From Chrysomallon squamiferum (lineage: Eukaryota > Mollusca > Gastropoda > Neomphalida > Peltospiridae): DNA of 64,000 bases. This document shows positions 1 to 12,700 of this stretch, piece by piece (positions within the stretch are counted from its first letter, which is position 1; every line of letters starts with the position of its first letter). The position numbers and the translations under genes were made by a program. The stretch is taken from positions 7,768,169-7,832,168 of the forward strand of contig CM022679.1 of assembly GCA_012295275.1 (NCBI GenBank), read 5' to 3'. Under the pieces are notes generated by a model. That model saw nothing but the letters and a program-made list of their open reading frames with translations. It had not been told where the DNA came from and ran no database searches.

Positions 1-38
1 AATAATAGTAATAATAATAACAAGATCAATAACAACAA

Positions 39-39
<1 letters not shown>

Positions 40-117
<78 letters not shown>
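40..117. repeat. (TTA)n microsatellite
   Basis: An uninterrupted TTA/ATT tract at the start of large repeat copy 1; the equivalent tract in copy 2 is at 3183-3243. Other long TTA runs are at 1083-1144, 3896-3954, 4305-4346, 5352-5401 (as AAT), 20996-21041, 31510-31556 (as AAT), 45946-46005 and 58468-58534. Hydrophobic poly-Ile/Leu/Tyr reading frames across these tracts are artefacts. Confidence 0.9.
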
Positions 118-1079
118 TTAATGTAGACCCGATCATTTAATTCATTAAATATTTCTATACGAATTGTAAATTAAATTTATGTAATTTTACATTTAAGTAA
201 TTGTTTAAATTCATTTGCAGAGAGGGAAAAATGTTTCAAAAATTAAAATAACAACAATATTTTTCATGGATTATGTGTAGTTCGATTTAAAATGTATGAT
301 GTAAAATACTGATTCCAAAATGTCAGCTAGAAGATACTGAAGGTAAAGTCTACATACTATGAAATACACCCGAGAGTACCAAACTGAAAACCATAATAAT
401 TTTATTTTATATTGGTTAATGATACAATATCAAGTTTACATATATCATTTGTCATTATCTTTCTTTTCTCTCCCTTCGTCTATTTATCAAAACTGTATGT
501 AACCATTCCTAATTTATAAATAACTGAAATGATTTGGTATAAATGAATGCTTCTCCAAGAATTCTTTCATAAAAATTAAAGGCTGCATAGTGCTTATACT
601 GAATAAAGAAGGAAAAAACGACAACAGTGTACAGCTTGAATTATCCTCATTTTATATATAAATTGTCTCTGCTAAAATGTTCGTTTCATAAAATTGCCGG
701 TAATGGTTACTAGACTAGCTTTGAATAAATAAATATTTCTGTTTAAACAATGGATTTGATATTAATTTTTTTTATTTTATTTTATTTTTTTTAAATTATC
801 ATAAAATGATCTTTCTCACATGCGAAGAAGGTTACTTTCGTTCGGTTGTTTTTACTATAACCCCCCCCCACACACACACAAATGTGTAAAAATATGATTC
901 CTACATGATCCACTTACCAATTCTTTCTTAGTTTTCTTTGTTTTGTATTTTGTTCTTATTGCATTTTTGGGCGGGAGTTTGGGGGGTGATATATATATTT
1001 TTTTAATTATTATTTGTATTATTGTTATTATTATCTGTTTCTTTCTACTTTTTGTTCTTTTTCATGTATTTGTTGATTA

Positions 1080-1144
<65 letters not shown>

Positions 1145-1984
1145 TTAATGATTATTTATATTTGCACAAGCAGAACAGTGAATACTAAGAAAACATTCAC
1201 TAAAATCTGTGATGAGATCTCACAGATGTAAATCACATGAAACCAGAAAATTGTAGTCCCTTCTATTAGCTGATTGTTTATAACAAAAGAAAAATGTGCA
1301 AACCTAAATTATTAGTAAAACTCACCCATAATCTTTTTTAGATCTTCAGAAATTTTTGAAAAGAGCATCCCCATATTTCCTGTATCCCCCCCCGTAAAAA
1401 GTAAATATGATTGCGTCAGATACTAAATTCTTTAGATTTGCTGGGATTACGAAACCGTAGACATTTCTAAACATAAAAGTAAATGCTGGTTTTTGGTTCT
1501 TTCTTTCTTTTAATTTTATTTTGATGTTTTATTTATTTATTTATTTATTTATTTTTTATTGTTTTTTCGATGTTAGTGTGTTTTCTTTTAAATTTTTTTC
1601 TATTATTAAATGAAAATCACCTTTGAATACTGCACATTTTATACTCTTTGCCATTTAGTCGTAACTAAACAACTAGAAAACGTGGTTAAAAGCAAACTGT
1701 TGATATTACACACAATAAAAACAAAGCAAAACACCTTTAAATTCTATATTATTTAGCTTTCTTTGAACAATTTCATGAATTTTTTACATTCAAAAGATAG
1801 AAGGAATATTTTTAAAATGACAAACTAAAACATAACCATATCAAAAATATGTATGCACACATATTAGAGAATGAAATCGTAACAGAAGATTTTAACGTGA
1901 AAAGTTTTCAAGGGAAAAAACACAACTTCTTGGCGACGCCATTGTTTAAAGTGGAGGTGACGTCTTTTACGTCGTCGCTGTGGC

Positions 1985-1992
1985 TATATAAG
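1985..1992 (+). promoter_or_regulatory. TATA box of histone-hairpin cassette, copy 1
   Basis: TATATAAG lies in a locally GC-richer island (about 1925-2110). It is followed 17 bases later by a perfect CRE, TGACGTCA (2009-2016), and preceded by two partial CRE/ACGTC motifs (about 1957-1975). The spacing fits a Pol II core promoter with a start near 2013-2020. The equivalent elements are at 5167-5174 and 5191-5198 in copy 2. Confidence 0.5.
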
Positions 1993-2089
1993 AGCGACAA
2001 ACAGAGGATGACGTCAGCCTGAGGGTTCTTTTTATAAAACAATTGAACATCCACTACCCCGTTGATTTTTATCCGGGATGTGGAATAAC

Positions 2090-2105
2090 GGCCCTTTTCA
2101 GGGCC
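2090..2105 (+). ncRNA. Histone-type mRNA 3' stem-loop, copy 1
   Basis: GGCCCT-TTTC-AGGGCC forms a perfect 6-bp stem with a 4-nt TTTC loop, preceded by AAC and followed by ACCC. This matches the consensus 3'-end hairpin of metazoan replication-dependent histone mRNAs, which is bound by SLBP and cleaved a few bases downstream. No clear purine-rich U7-binding element is seen just after it; the flank is C-rich. No histone coding sequence lies between the TATA box at 1985 and this hairpin, so a transcript would be only about 90-100 nt. It could be a new small RNA gene or a histone gene that lost its coding part. Confidence 0.6.
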
Positions 2106-2625
2106 ACCCCCACCCACCCCCTCAATCTCATGAATGAGTAGTTCTCTGTTCATAATCCTATTGCTTTGCCGAATGTAATAATAATAAAAATAAAAATAAT
2201 AATAATAATAATATTAATAATAACAACAATAATAATAATGAATAATAATTAATAATGTTTCACATAGAAGTAGTGGTAGAATTGAATTGTTGTTTTTGTT
2301 ATATAGTACTAGTACAGTTAGTATTGTTCTTAATGTTAGTACTATTCTTCTTCTTCGTCTTCTTTTACTTATTATTATTATTATTATTATTCATGTACTA
2401 GTAGTAATAGCAGTAGTTGCATAAAAGCAATATTAACTATAATAATAAAAAGGTCTTACAACAATTTTTCAAAACGCTCTCTTTCTATTTCAGATGGTGT
2501 TAAATTCAACATTTCATAATTTCCTAAAATAGTTACCTACTGTCACTCCACTGACGTCTGTCCATCAAAAAACCCACAAAAAACCGAAAAACCGAACAGC
2601 TGAAACGCATATGCCACGATCTCAT

Positions 2626-2704
2626 ACACTGCTTTAAAATATCTATGATTTTCCAGCAATGTAATTATAGATATCTTACGTATATAGATATTTTAAAGCA
2701 GTGT
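2626..2704. repeat. 79-bp inverted repeat, perfect 21-bp arms
   Basis: The arms 2626-2646 and 2684-2704 are perfect reverse complements (ACACTGCTTTAAAATATCTAT on the left). The related structure in copy 2 of the large repeat (about 5805-5888) has a longer spacer and mismatches in the right arm. It may be a small foldback element inside the larger unit. Confidence 0.6.
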
Positions 2705-3119
2705 GTGAAATGGTGATATATGTACTTAATATCATGGGTCTGTTTTAACGTGAGATGCCGGTCTTGGTTCTTGTTATCTACATTTAATAATTTAACATAT
2801 GTATCTAAATCATCACACAGTTTATTAAAAAGAAAAAAAAAAAAAAAAATGAAAGCCAGATGAAAATGTGGTTAATTTATTTCAGTAACGAATAAATAAA
2901 CAAAATGATTAAATCAATATAAGACAAAAATAAATAAAAGAAAATAAATAAATAAATAAATAATACATCAACTATAAAACCCAGACTCTTAGGAAAACAA
3001 AATAAAATGGGTTTTTCGGTGAAAATGATAAAAACAATATTCATTGTATAATAATAATGATGATTGTGATGATGATGAAGACGATAAATAAATTGATGAA
3101 TAATAATAGTAATAAATAA

Positions 3120-3150
<31 letters not shown>

Positions 3151-3182
3151 AATAACAATAACAACAATAACAAGAATAACAA

Positions 3183-3243
<61 letters not shown>

Positions 3244-3890
3244 TTAATGTAGACCCGAGCATTTAATTCATTAAATATTTCTATACAAATTGTAAATTTA
3301 ATTTATGTATTTTTACATTTAAGTAATTGTTTAAATTCATTTGCAGAGATAGAAAAATGTTTTAGAAATTTAAAGAACAACAATATTTTTTATGGATTAT
3401 GTGTAGATTAAAATGTATGGTGTAAAATTCTGATTCCAAAATGTCAGCTAGAAGATACTGAAGTTAAAATCTACATTCTCTGAAATACACCCGAGAGTAC
3501 CAAAAATAAAAACCATAATAATTGCATGTTGGTTAATGATTTAATATCAAGTTTGCATATATCATTTGTCATTATTTTTCTTTTCTCTCCCTTCATCTAT
3601 TTATCAAAACTGTATGTAACCATTCCTAATTTATAAATAACTGAAATGATTTGGTATAAATTAATGCTTCTCCAAGAATTCTTTCTTAAAAATGAAATGA
3701 TGCAGAGTACTTATATTGAATAAAGAAGAAAAAAACAACAACAACAGTGTACAGCTTTAATTATCCTCATTTTATATATAAATTGTCTCTGCTAAAATGT
3801 TCGTTTCATAAAATTTCCGATAATGGTTACTAGACTAGCTTTGCATAAATAAATCTTTCTATTTGAACAGTGGATTTGATATTAATCTGT

Positions 3891-3954
<64 letters not shown>

Positions 3955-4306
3955 TTAAATTATTATACTATGATCTTTCTCAAATCCAAAGAAGGTTACT
4001 TTTGTTTGGTTGTTTTTATCACAAATGCCACACACACAAAAACTTAACAAATATGATTCATGCATTATTCACTTACATCTTCTTTCTTAGTTTGCTTTCT
4101 TTTCTTTTTTGTTCTTATTGCATGTTTTTTTTTTTTTTTTTTTTATGGGGTGGTGGTTTGGGGGGTGGTTAATATTATTATTATTATTATTTGTATTATT
4201 ATTATTATTATTATTATTATCTGTTTCTTTCTACGTTTTTGTTGTTGTATTTATTTATTTGCTATTATTATTATTTATTATAATTATAATTATTATTATT
4301 ATTACC

Positions 4307-4347
<41 letters not shown>

Positions 4348-4707
4348 TATATTTGCACAAGCAGAACAGTGAATACTAAGAAAACATTCATTAAAATCTG
4401 TGATGAGATCTCAGAGATGTAAATCACACGAAACCAGAAAATTGTAGTCCCTTCAATTAGCTGATTGTTTATAACAAAAGAAAAATACGCCGAATCTAAA
4501 TTATTAGTAAAACTTACCCATATTCTTTGTTAGCTGATTAGAAAAGAGTATCCCCATATTTCCTGTATCCCCCCGTAAAAATAAATACGATTACGTCAGA
4601 AACTAAATTATTTACATTTGCTAGGATTACGAAACCGTAGACATTTCTAAACATAAAAGTAAATGCTGGTTTTTAGTTCTTTATTTCTTTTAATTTTATT
4701 TTTTTAT

Positions 4708-4751
<44 letters not shown>

Positions 4752-5166
4752 ATGTTCATGTGTTTTCTTTGAATTATTTTTGTATTATTAAATGAAAATA
4801 TGCTTTGAATACTGCACATTTTATACTCTTTGACATTTAGTCGTAACTAAACAACTAGAAAACGTGGTTAAAAGCAAACTGTTCATATTACACACAATAA
4901 ATACAAAGCAAAACACCATTAAATTCTATATTATTTAGCTTTCTTTGAACACTTTCATGAAATTTTTACATTAAAAATATAGAATGAATATTTTTAAAAT
5001 GACAAAGTTAAACATAATCATATCAAAAATATGTATGTACAGATATTACAGCACTATATCGTAACAGAAGATTTTAACGTGAAAAGTTTTCAAGGTAAAA
5101 AACACAACTTCTTGGCGACGCCATTGTTTAAAGTGGATGTGACTTCTTTTACGTCGTCGCTGTGGC

Positions 5167-5174
5167 TATATAAG
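5167..5174 (+). promoter_or_regulatory. TATA box of histone-hairpin cassette, copy 2
   Basis: TATATAAG followed by the CRE TGACGTCA at 5191-5198, with the same spacing as in copy 1. The interval from TATA box to hairpin is nearly identical in the two copies, which supports function or recent homogenisation. Confidence 0.5.
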
Positions 5175-5271
5175 AACGACAAACAGAGGATGACGTCAGC
5201 CTGAGGGTTCTTTTTATAAAACAATTGAACATCCACTACCCCGTTGATTTTTATCCGGGATGTGGAAAAAC

Positions 5272-5287
5272 GGCCCTTTTCAGGGCC
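5272..5287 (+). ncRNA. Histone-type mRNA 3' stem-loop, copy 2
   Basis: GGCCCT-TTTC-AGGGCC is identical to the hairpin at 2090-2105, including the ACCC that follows. An unstructured relic would be expected to have picked up a stem mismatch, given the several-percent divergence of the surrounding unit. Both copies keep all 12 stem bases. Confidence 0.6.
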
Positions 5288-5350
5288 ACCCCCCCACCCC
5301 CTCAATCTCATGAATGAGTTGTTCTCTGTTCATAATCCTATTGCTTTGCC

Positions 5351-5403
<53 letters not shown>

Positions 5404-6401
5404 TGATAATAATAATTAATAATGTTGCAAGAAGCAATAGTTGTAGAATTGTTGTTTTTGTTATATAGCACTAATGGTAGTTAGCATTGTTCTTTATGTT
5501 AGATAGTGTTATTGTTGTTGTTCTTCTTCTTCTTATTATTATTATTATTATTCATGTACTAGTAGTAATAGCAGTAGTTTCAGTTAATGCAATATTAACT
5601 ATAATAACGAAAAGGTCTTACAATTTTTCAAAACGGCCTGTGTCTATTTCAGATGGTGTTAAATTTAGCATTTCATAATTTCTTAAAATAGTTACCTACC
5701 GTCACTCCACTGACGTCTGTCCATCAAAAAACCCTCAAAAACTCTTGGAAGGAAACCACAAGAAGAAAAAAAAAATATATATATATATATACCACCATGT
5801 CATAACTGCTTTAAAATATCTATAGTCAGCACAGATTTTCCTGCAATGTAGTTATAGATATCTCACCTATGTAAATATTTTAAAGCAGTGTATTAGATGG
5901 TGATATATGTACTTAATATCATGGGTCTGTTTTCATGTGTGATGCCGGTCTTGGTTCTTGTTATCTACATTTAATAATTTAACATATCTGTCTAAATCAT
6001 CACATTTTTTTTTTTTTTTTTTTTAAATAATTAAAAAATGAAAGCAAGATGAAAATGTGGTTAATTTATTTCAGTACCCTAGTCCTTCGGTAATATTGTG
6101 TTTTCTTTCTTAAATACTTCTGATTACTAAAAACGTAAGTAGACTGTGACCCACTGGATGGTTTAGGAAGCGTTACTAATTTCGATATTTGTACATTTTT
6201 ATATTTAGGAATTTAACGTAAAATTGCTAAATATAAATTATGAAATCCCAATAAAGAATGAATATGTGAATGAATAAAAAATATATAATTATTAATACTG
6301 ATAATTAAAAAGTAATAAAACGAAATGAAGTAAGGTAAAATAAAATAAATAATATTAAATTAAATAAATAAATAGTATTAAGTGAAGTAAGTAAATATAT
6401 G

Positions 6402-6478
<77 letters not shown>
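6402..6478. repeat. (GA)n microsatellite
   Basis: About 38 uninterrupted GA dinucleotides, immediately past the end of the large tandem repeats. Confidence 0.95.
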
Positions 6479-6479
<1 letters not shown>

Positions 6480-6489
6480 AACAAATAAA

Positions 6490-7276
6490 AATCGATGGCA
6501 ATTGGTCATAGGGGAAACTGGGGACCGATGAGCCATGAGGACCTTTGAGATTCCCCATAAACTTCTGACTGCAACATGGTAGTGACATCTATCCATCATC
6601 AGTGCAATTTCTACACGTGTGATCTTCACCCATACTGTTTAGAGAGGTTTGGACCAATCTATCAACACATCAGTTAAAAAGTAGGTTTTTGACTAACCTG
6701 AGTAATTTTTGTGTTTTTGGTTATAGTTTAATACTGAGGTAATGATACATATTCCATAGATCTTGTAAAGGTTAGTGTTTTTTGTTAGTAATTTATTTTG
6801 ATTTAAGACAGTTTCAGTCGATCAGCCATACGGTTCTCTGGTGCACTGACCTCACATAATGAAAGTGGTGTTGGAATATATAACTATAAAACCAAAGTTA
6901 TTTGAAAGATAATTAATTTCTGGTATTATTTTTCTTCCGGATAGATAGAGCTCTCTTCTCAGCAGAACTAATGAAGAGCAATGTTCACTTCATCGGTGTA
7001 ACCACAGAACCAAAAGATGATAATGGGAACTGTGAAGTCCTATTTCTCAGAAAATCTTCCAGGCATACTATGTCATGTGCATTTACTAAGCCTGTCCAGG
7101 AAGAAATAAGCTCAACTGAGGAAGATTTGATTTTAGGCAAACTACCAAAAGGTAGAATGGAATCATTCAATTCAGTGGCAATTTTGATGGGTTCGATCTT
7201 GAAACTAGACTTAGTTGTCTTTTTTAGTGCAGACATCAAAGACATAGCACCCATCCTTCATGCTCACGAGCTTTAG
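6490..7276. other. Unrecognised open stretches, possible degraded element
   Basis: The + strand frame 6971-7276 (101 codons) and an overlapping - strand frame 6985-7254 (89 codons) are both open, which is longer than expected by chance in this AT-rich sequence. A further - strand frame runs from 6629 towards the GA repeat. None resembles a family I recognise and no splice model joins them. The sequence is less AT-rich than its surroundings, so it may be a decayed mobile element or retrocopy fragment. Which strand, if either, was coding cannot be decided here. Confidence 0.2.
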
Positions 7277-7816
7277 AAATATAATTTTTTAAAAATATTA
7301 ACGATTATTGATACACGCTGCTATTGGGTTTTTTAAAAAGTAGATCATTTTTAAATTTGTCTTATAGAATATCAAAAACAATGTTACCATCTATTTTGAC
7401 TAATACAGAGCGAATTTTTCAAGCTTGTAGCCCGTATCCGGTTAAATAGACACCACCACATTTGTTAAATAAACAAAATGCCTGAAGTATGGCGGGTTCG
7501 TACAAACTAGGAATCAGTGATTGATTTGGAATTTACTGTTTTGGGATTAATCTTTCAGGACTAAGTGAATATATTATTATAACTTAATTTGATTAAATTT
7601 TGAGGTAGAATAAAACCAAATTTCTTGTGATAAATTTTTGTATTTAATTTATTGATCGACTAATCTGAAGTACGCATTGATTTATGGTGTAATAATAATA
7701 TAATTTAATAATACTTAATATTTACACATTATATGTCGTACTGTCTCAAATAGTTATCTAATTTTTTAATATTTCATGTTATGATGTGTATCCGAAATTA
7801 CATAGATTAGACAAAA

Positions 7817-8986
7817 ATGACAGATATCGACGAAGACAGTGATGTCGACATACCAGTCATCACTCGAATTGATAACTGGAAGAAAACTCCACCTGTTAAA
7901 ATAAATCTGAACTCAGATGGTTGCATTGAAATGAATGAAAGTAACAACTTGAGCACTACAGACATCAACAGTGACAATGATCTTCCAGATATAGGCATTA
8001 ATAATTATTCAAATGACAGTATAGTTTTACCTCAAGATTTTGCTATGGACATAAGTCCTTCAGTTGAAACAAACAATACCTCTTTCACATCATCAACAAT
8101 GATAAAACATAATCCTTCAACATCTTGTGAAGATTTAAGTAATGGAGGGTTAAGTGAATGTAAAAAAACATCATTTTCATCAGAACAAAAAATTCCTTTA
8201 GAAATTAGTGATGATTCTGATGATTCTATTCTATCAGTTTCTGAAAAATTAAACTTTCCAGTTAGTCTTTTAGAGAGATGTAAACAAAAAACTAAGTTTA
8301 TGGATGATAATTTATCAGAATCAAACAAAATATGTAGAACTGATGAAGAAGTAGAGTCAGTTGTTGTCTTGCCAGATTTAGTAGAAAATGATGGTGATCA
8401 GGAAAATTACACTCTCGACAGTAAACTGAGTACTACAGCAGGAGCTTTCTGCGAAAAGACGAAACCATCGGGAAAACGAACCAAAGAAGAAATAGCAGAA
8501 AGTAAAAGGGAGGCAGAGGTAATGAATGGTGTTTAATAACACTTTTTGTTGTTAATGATTATCAGAGTTCATGTTGTCATGTAATGGTGGTTTTCAAGAT
8601 TTATTCTGCACTTTGTTGGTAATTGCTATGCTGTTATTTTACATGTTTACCAAGAACTTTGATACACTAGTTTAGAGACAATGGACATCATAATTATTGA
8701 TTCTTTGAGTTGTTTGACCCATAATGCCTCGAGGAAGATCTCTAAACACATAGCTAAAGCCAATATCATTTACACATACATGACATAGGTACATGTATCA
8801 GTTTTGTGTATCTGTATATTTATATAATTTATGAGAGAAAGATGTATTTAGTTGTATGCTGTTGATTCATATTAGTTAACCAATGCCAAAATAAAAGTAA
8901 AAATAGTATGTACACATATTTCCTTTAAACAGTGAAAACCAATTTAAGTGAAATTACAAAATAATTATGCATTTGTAATATACTAT

Positions 8987-9021
<35 letters not shown>

Positions 9022-9741
9022 ATTATTTTTTATTTGATGTTTTTTTTTAATCTTTTTTGTCCTTCATTTTTCTATTTAAAAAAATAAAATAAAAATATAT
9101 ATATATACAATAAAAATAAAATGCTATTGATATATAGGAAGTCATTTAAAAGTTATTTTTTATATATTTATAATTTTAGATGAAGAAAGCTAACCGTGAA
9201 CTTGAAAGAAAAACCAAGAAGGCAGAAAAAGAAAGAGAAAAACTACACAGAAAGATCGAGCAAGAAAGCAAAAGACATTTCAGACCTGGTGAATGTGTTA
9301 AGGTATATACAGTTCAGTGACTGTAGGACATTTTTGTTTTCACTTTCAAACCTATATACAAATCTGTGTGTGTGTGTGTGTGTGTACTTTTGTTTACTTT
9401 TGCTATTTTCTTGTTTTAAAATAGTTTTATTATTTTTTCAGTACCTAACTGTTTGTGTTGATCCTGGTATAATAAACAACAACGTCATTGCAGCCCCACT
9501 GTTCAAAGTGTGCTCTGATCTTGATGTAAAATGTATTACAGAAACGCAGCTTATTCCAAACTCCATCACTTGGCGCCGAGAAATTATTGACACCAGTCAG
9601 GTGAAAATTATAATTTAACAACAGTTATTATTTAGTTTTAAATAAAAATTTAATATGAAATAAGTAAATAATAAAAAAAAAAAAAAAAAATATTTATTTA
9701 GTTTTAAATAAAAATTTAATATGAAATAAGTATATAATCAA

Positions 9742-9772
<31 letters not shown>

Positions 9773-12700
9773 TAAAAAAAAAATATATACAGTTTTATAG
9801 CATTGTACAAAATGTTACAAAGTAGATAATCACACAGAAAATGAGAAAGGAAATCAGATATTGCCACTGTTTTTGAACTTGCGACAAGATAATTTTTATA
9901 TATACCTTCCCATGGATTGCATATATCACACTGCTTGAAAAATGACTAATGGGATTTTGCTCTTGAAATCAATGAAAGTCACAATTCTGTTACTAAGGTA
10001 TGTCCTGCTCCTTAATTAGTTTAAACACTATCAGCATCCTAAAGTTAATAAGAGTCATTAATAGCAATTAAACCCTCATAACTAAACAAGATGTTGTTAA
10101 ATATAAGTTGATTTCTAAGCTGGTATTATAAGTCTTGGATATCATATCATGATAAAGCAGTTTAAAATTTCTTATATTAAATAGTAAAAAAAAAAAAATC
10201 AGAGGAATATTGCTGTCAGTCAGAGGGAGATAACTCTTTATGTTATGTTGCAGTCAGAGGAATGTAAAAAGATGGAGATCACAGAAGATAATATATTGGT
10301 GATGATTCCTATTAGTGACTTTCTGAAAATGATTCATCTACATGCACGTGTAAGTATCAGTGAAAATTAAAAAGAATTAAATAAAATGGTTTTAATCAAT
10401 ATTCAACATTTAAGTTTCAAATACTTTTTTTCTTTATTTAACTGAAAACGGGTTAATTTTTCTTATTATATTTCCTTTTTAAAAATATAAAACAAAATGT
10501 GCATGTGTGAGTAAAAAGTTGTTTATGTCAAAGTTTTTATATTTTTCTTTACTTTCAGTCACTGAAAACTCTGTTTCTTTATAACTTAGAATTCAAGATA
10601 CTGTTATTCAGTTTGTCTTAACTTCACTACTTTAAAAAATAATAATGCAGTTACGATGATGTTTGTTTATCATAAAGATGATTATAATTTTATTCTATTC
10701 AATCTGGATGGCATAGGCATTTATTTTTTTAATAACTCTTTTTTTTTTTTTTTGTATGTTTTCAGCAGCAACATGGTATTGGTAATAGTGAAGGCCTCAC
10801 TTTAAAAGAATATATACAGTCAGTTCAAGCTTGCTGTACAGGGATGGATGTCTCAATGTTTGTTCTGGGCATAGAAAATTATTTTAAGTATGATTTTTTA
10901 TTACCTTGGAATACTGAATATAATAAAAAATAATAGGTTTTATTTATGTAATATATGAATTTTTGTGTTCTCTGCATGTAATTAAATTCAGAATTTATCA
11001 TTTTGTGTAAATCTATCCAAAACTAAAATATAATTTATAAATTTATTATATTTTGTGTTATCAGATGTAATTTTGAATTTCTTTTTTTAAATAATACATA
11101 ATATCATATATCAATTAAATATTTACTTTCTTTTATGGTTCTTTTCGTTATTAAAAAGATAGTAATAATAAGTAATAAAAGCATTTTGAAACATTTGTTA
11201 TATGAGACATTGATCAGTGGTTTAAATTACCTCTGTTTATTTGCCACAGAGAACAGAGGTTGGCTGCAAAACGTCAGTTCAGAGAGGAAGTCAGAGGAGC
11301 AAAATCTAAGAAAAACCCCAGCAAATGATGGTTTGCCAATAGTCTCAGATATCGAAATGGAAGAGGTATAAAATCCATAGGATATATATGTATACTATGT
11401 TTGGTTACTTGTGCACAGCAATGCTTGAATATTATATGTATACTCATATTTACAGGGCAGAATTTTTTTTATTATGTCTTTACATGTACATACTGGGGAT
11501 CTACATTGTTACTTCTACACGTGGATGTTTGGTAACATTTATTTTTATGAAATCATTTGAAATACAAACTTGGTTATATTTTTATCTAGGCAAATGCCTT
11601 TGTGCAACGAAGGTTGCTTTTGATAAATCTTGGATAAAAACATTTAGATAACAAATAAATAGAACCATGGTGTCAGAAGATGACACTTTTAACAAAATTT
11701 AAATAACGATCTTCATTCATCATTAAAATGATTATAATTTCATTCTTTTCAATCTGTATTGATAAAGGCATTTACATTTATTAATAACCTTACACCTGTT
11801 TTCAGACAGTTACATATGTATTAATGCTGGGTCAGAGAATCTGAATTTGATTTACTGCCAATATACGTTACATAGTTAAAAGTAAATTTGAAAGTTAATG
11901 AAATTAAAATTTTACTTTTAGGCCTTAGTTGATGCCCAGCTGCACACAGGCTGTATTGTGAAGTTGTTGGATAAAGGAGATGATGTAGCTGATGTTGTTA
12001 AAACTTTCACTAAGGCAGTAGCTGACAAACCAGCTAAGTAAGCAATGTCTTAATTTTCTCACTCACATCTGAAAGTCAGATTTCATGAAGCATTGTTTCA
12101 GTTAGATTATTTTATTTTTATGTAAACCTTAAAAAAGAAATTTCAAAAATTCCCCTTAAGTTCAGAAATGACTTCAGCTTACTATGTTGTCTAATCTTTA
12201 TTCTTTATTTGTCTCTCAAGTGCTTGTTTTGGAAGTTTGTTTTTCGTGTTTTATTCTTCTTTTTTTTTTTTTGGGACTGGATTATTTTTTAATTATTAAA
12301 CTGAAAATAAATGTAAACCTCCTAATTGTAAATATTAATTTTCAGTACAATATCAATCCAAAAATATTTTCGATGTAATAATTATCATAATTGTGTAATT
12401 GCCATCATCATCAAAATGCTAACAAATGTAAAAACAGCAAAGGACTTGCTGTTAGAAAAACAAATTTTTTATTATGTAATAACTTTCATTTCAGAAAGGA
12501 TCGTCTTAACAACCCTTTCAACTTTCTGGAAGAAGGTACATCTGGTGTGAAAGTAGACAAGAATGGTTGTGGCTTGCTTAAAGTGTGGAAACATCAGCTG
12601 TTGCAGTTTCCACATTTAGGACCAGAAATGGCTGAAGCTATTGTAAAAGCTTATCCTTCTCCTAGAATGTTGTTTGAGGTAAGAGCTGCTGTTATTCAGT

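Larger units (their letters stand above)
1..2888. repeat. Large tandem repeat, copy 1 (~3.1-kb period)
   Basis: This stretch is repeated downstream at 3181-6074 with an offset of about 3.13-3.19 kb and a few percent divergence by eye. Landmarks shared in order are a (TTA)n tract, a segment beginning AATGTAGACCCGA, several AT-rich blocks, the TATA/CRE/histone-hairpin cassette, and a hairpin flanked by ACTGCTTTAAAATATCTAT. The copy may be cut by the window start, so a longer array could extend to the left. No transposase or reverse transcriptase reading frame is visible, so it may be a segmental tandem duplication or a non-autonomous element. Confidence 0.85.
3181..6074. repeat. Large tandem repeat, copy 2 (~3.1-kb period)
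   Basis: This is the second copy of the unit at 1-2888 and keeps the same order of landmarks. The copies differ mainly in lengths of simple repeats (poly-T near 4713-4750, TTA runs) and in scattered substitutions. By eye, the AT-rich flank (about 180-400 versus 3305-3520) differs at roughly 7% of sites, but the TATA-to-hairpin cassette only at about 2%. Downstream of 6074 the sequence is unique. Confidence 0.85.

Noticed and set aside
943-1231. Poly-Ile/Tyr/Leu open frames
   Set aside because: They are translations of (TTA)n tracts; the same applies at 3870-4422, 2877-3182 and 5244-5471.
1908-2153. 81-codon - strand frame over the histone-hairpin cassette, also open in copy 2 (5090-5311)
   Set aside because: The differences between copies all change amino acids, and the frame lies antisense to promoter and hairpin motifs, so it is not behaving as protein-coding.
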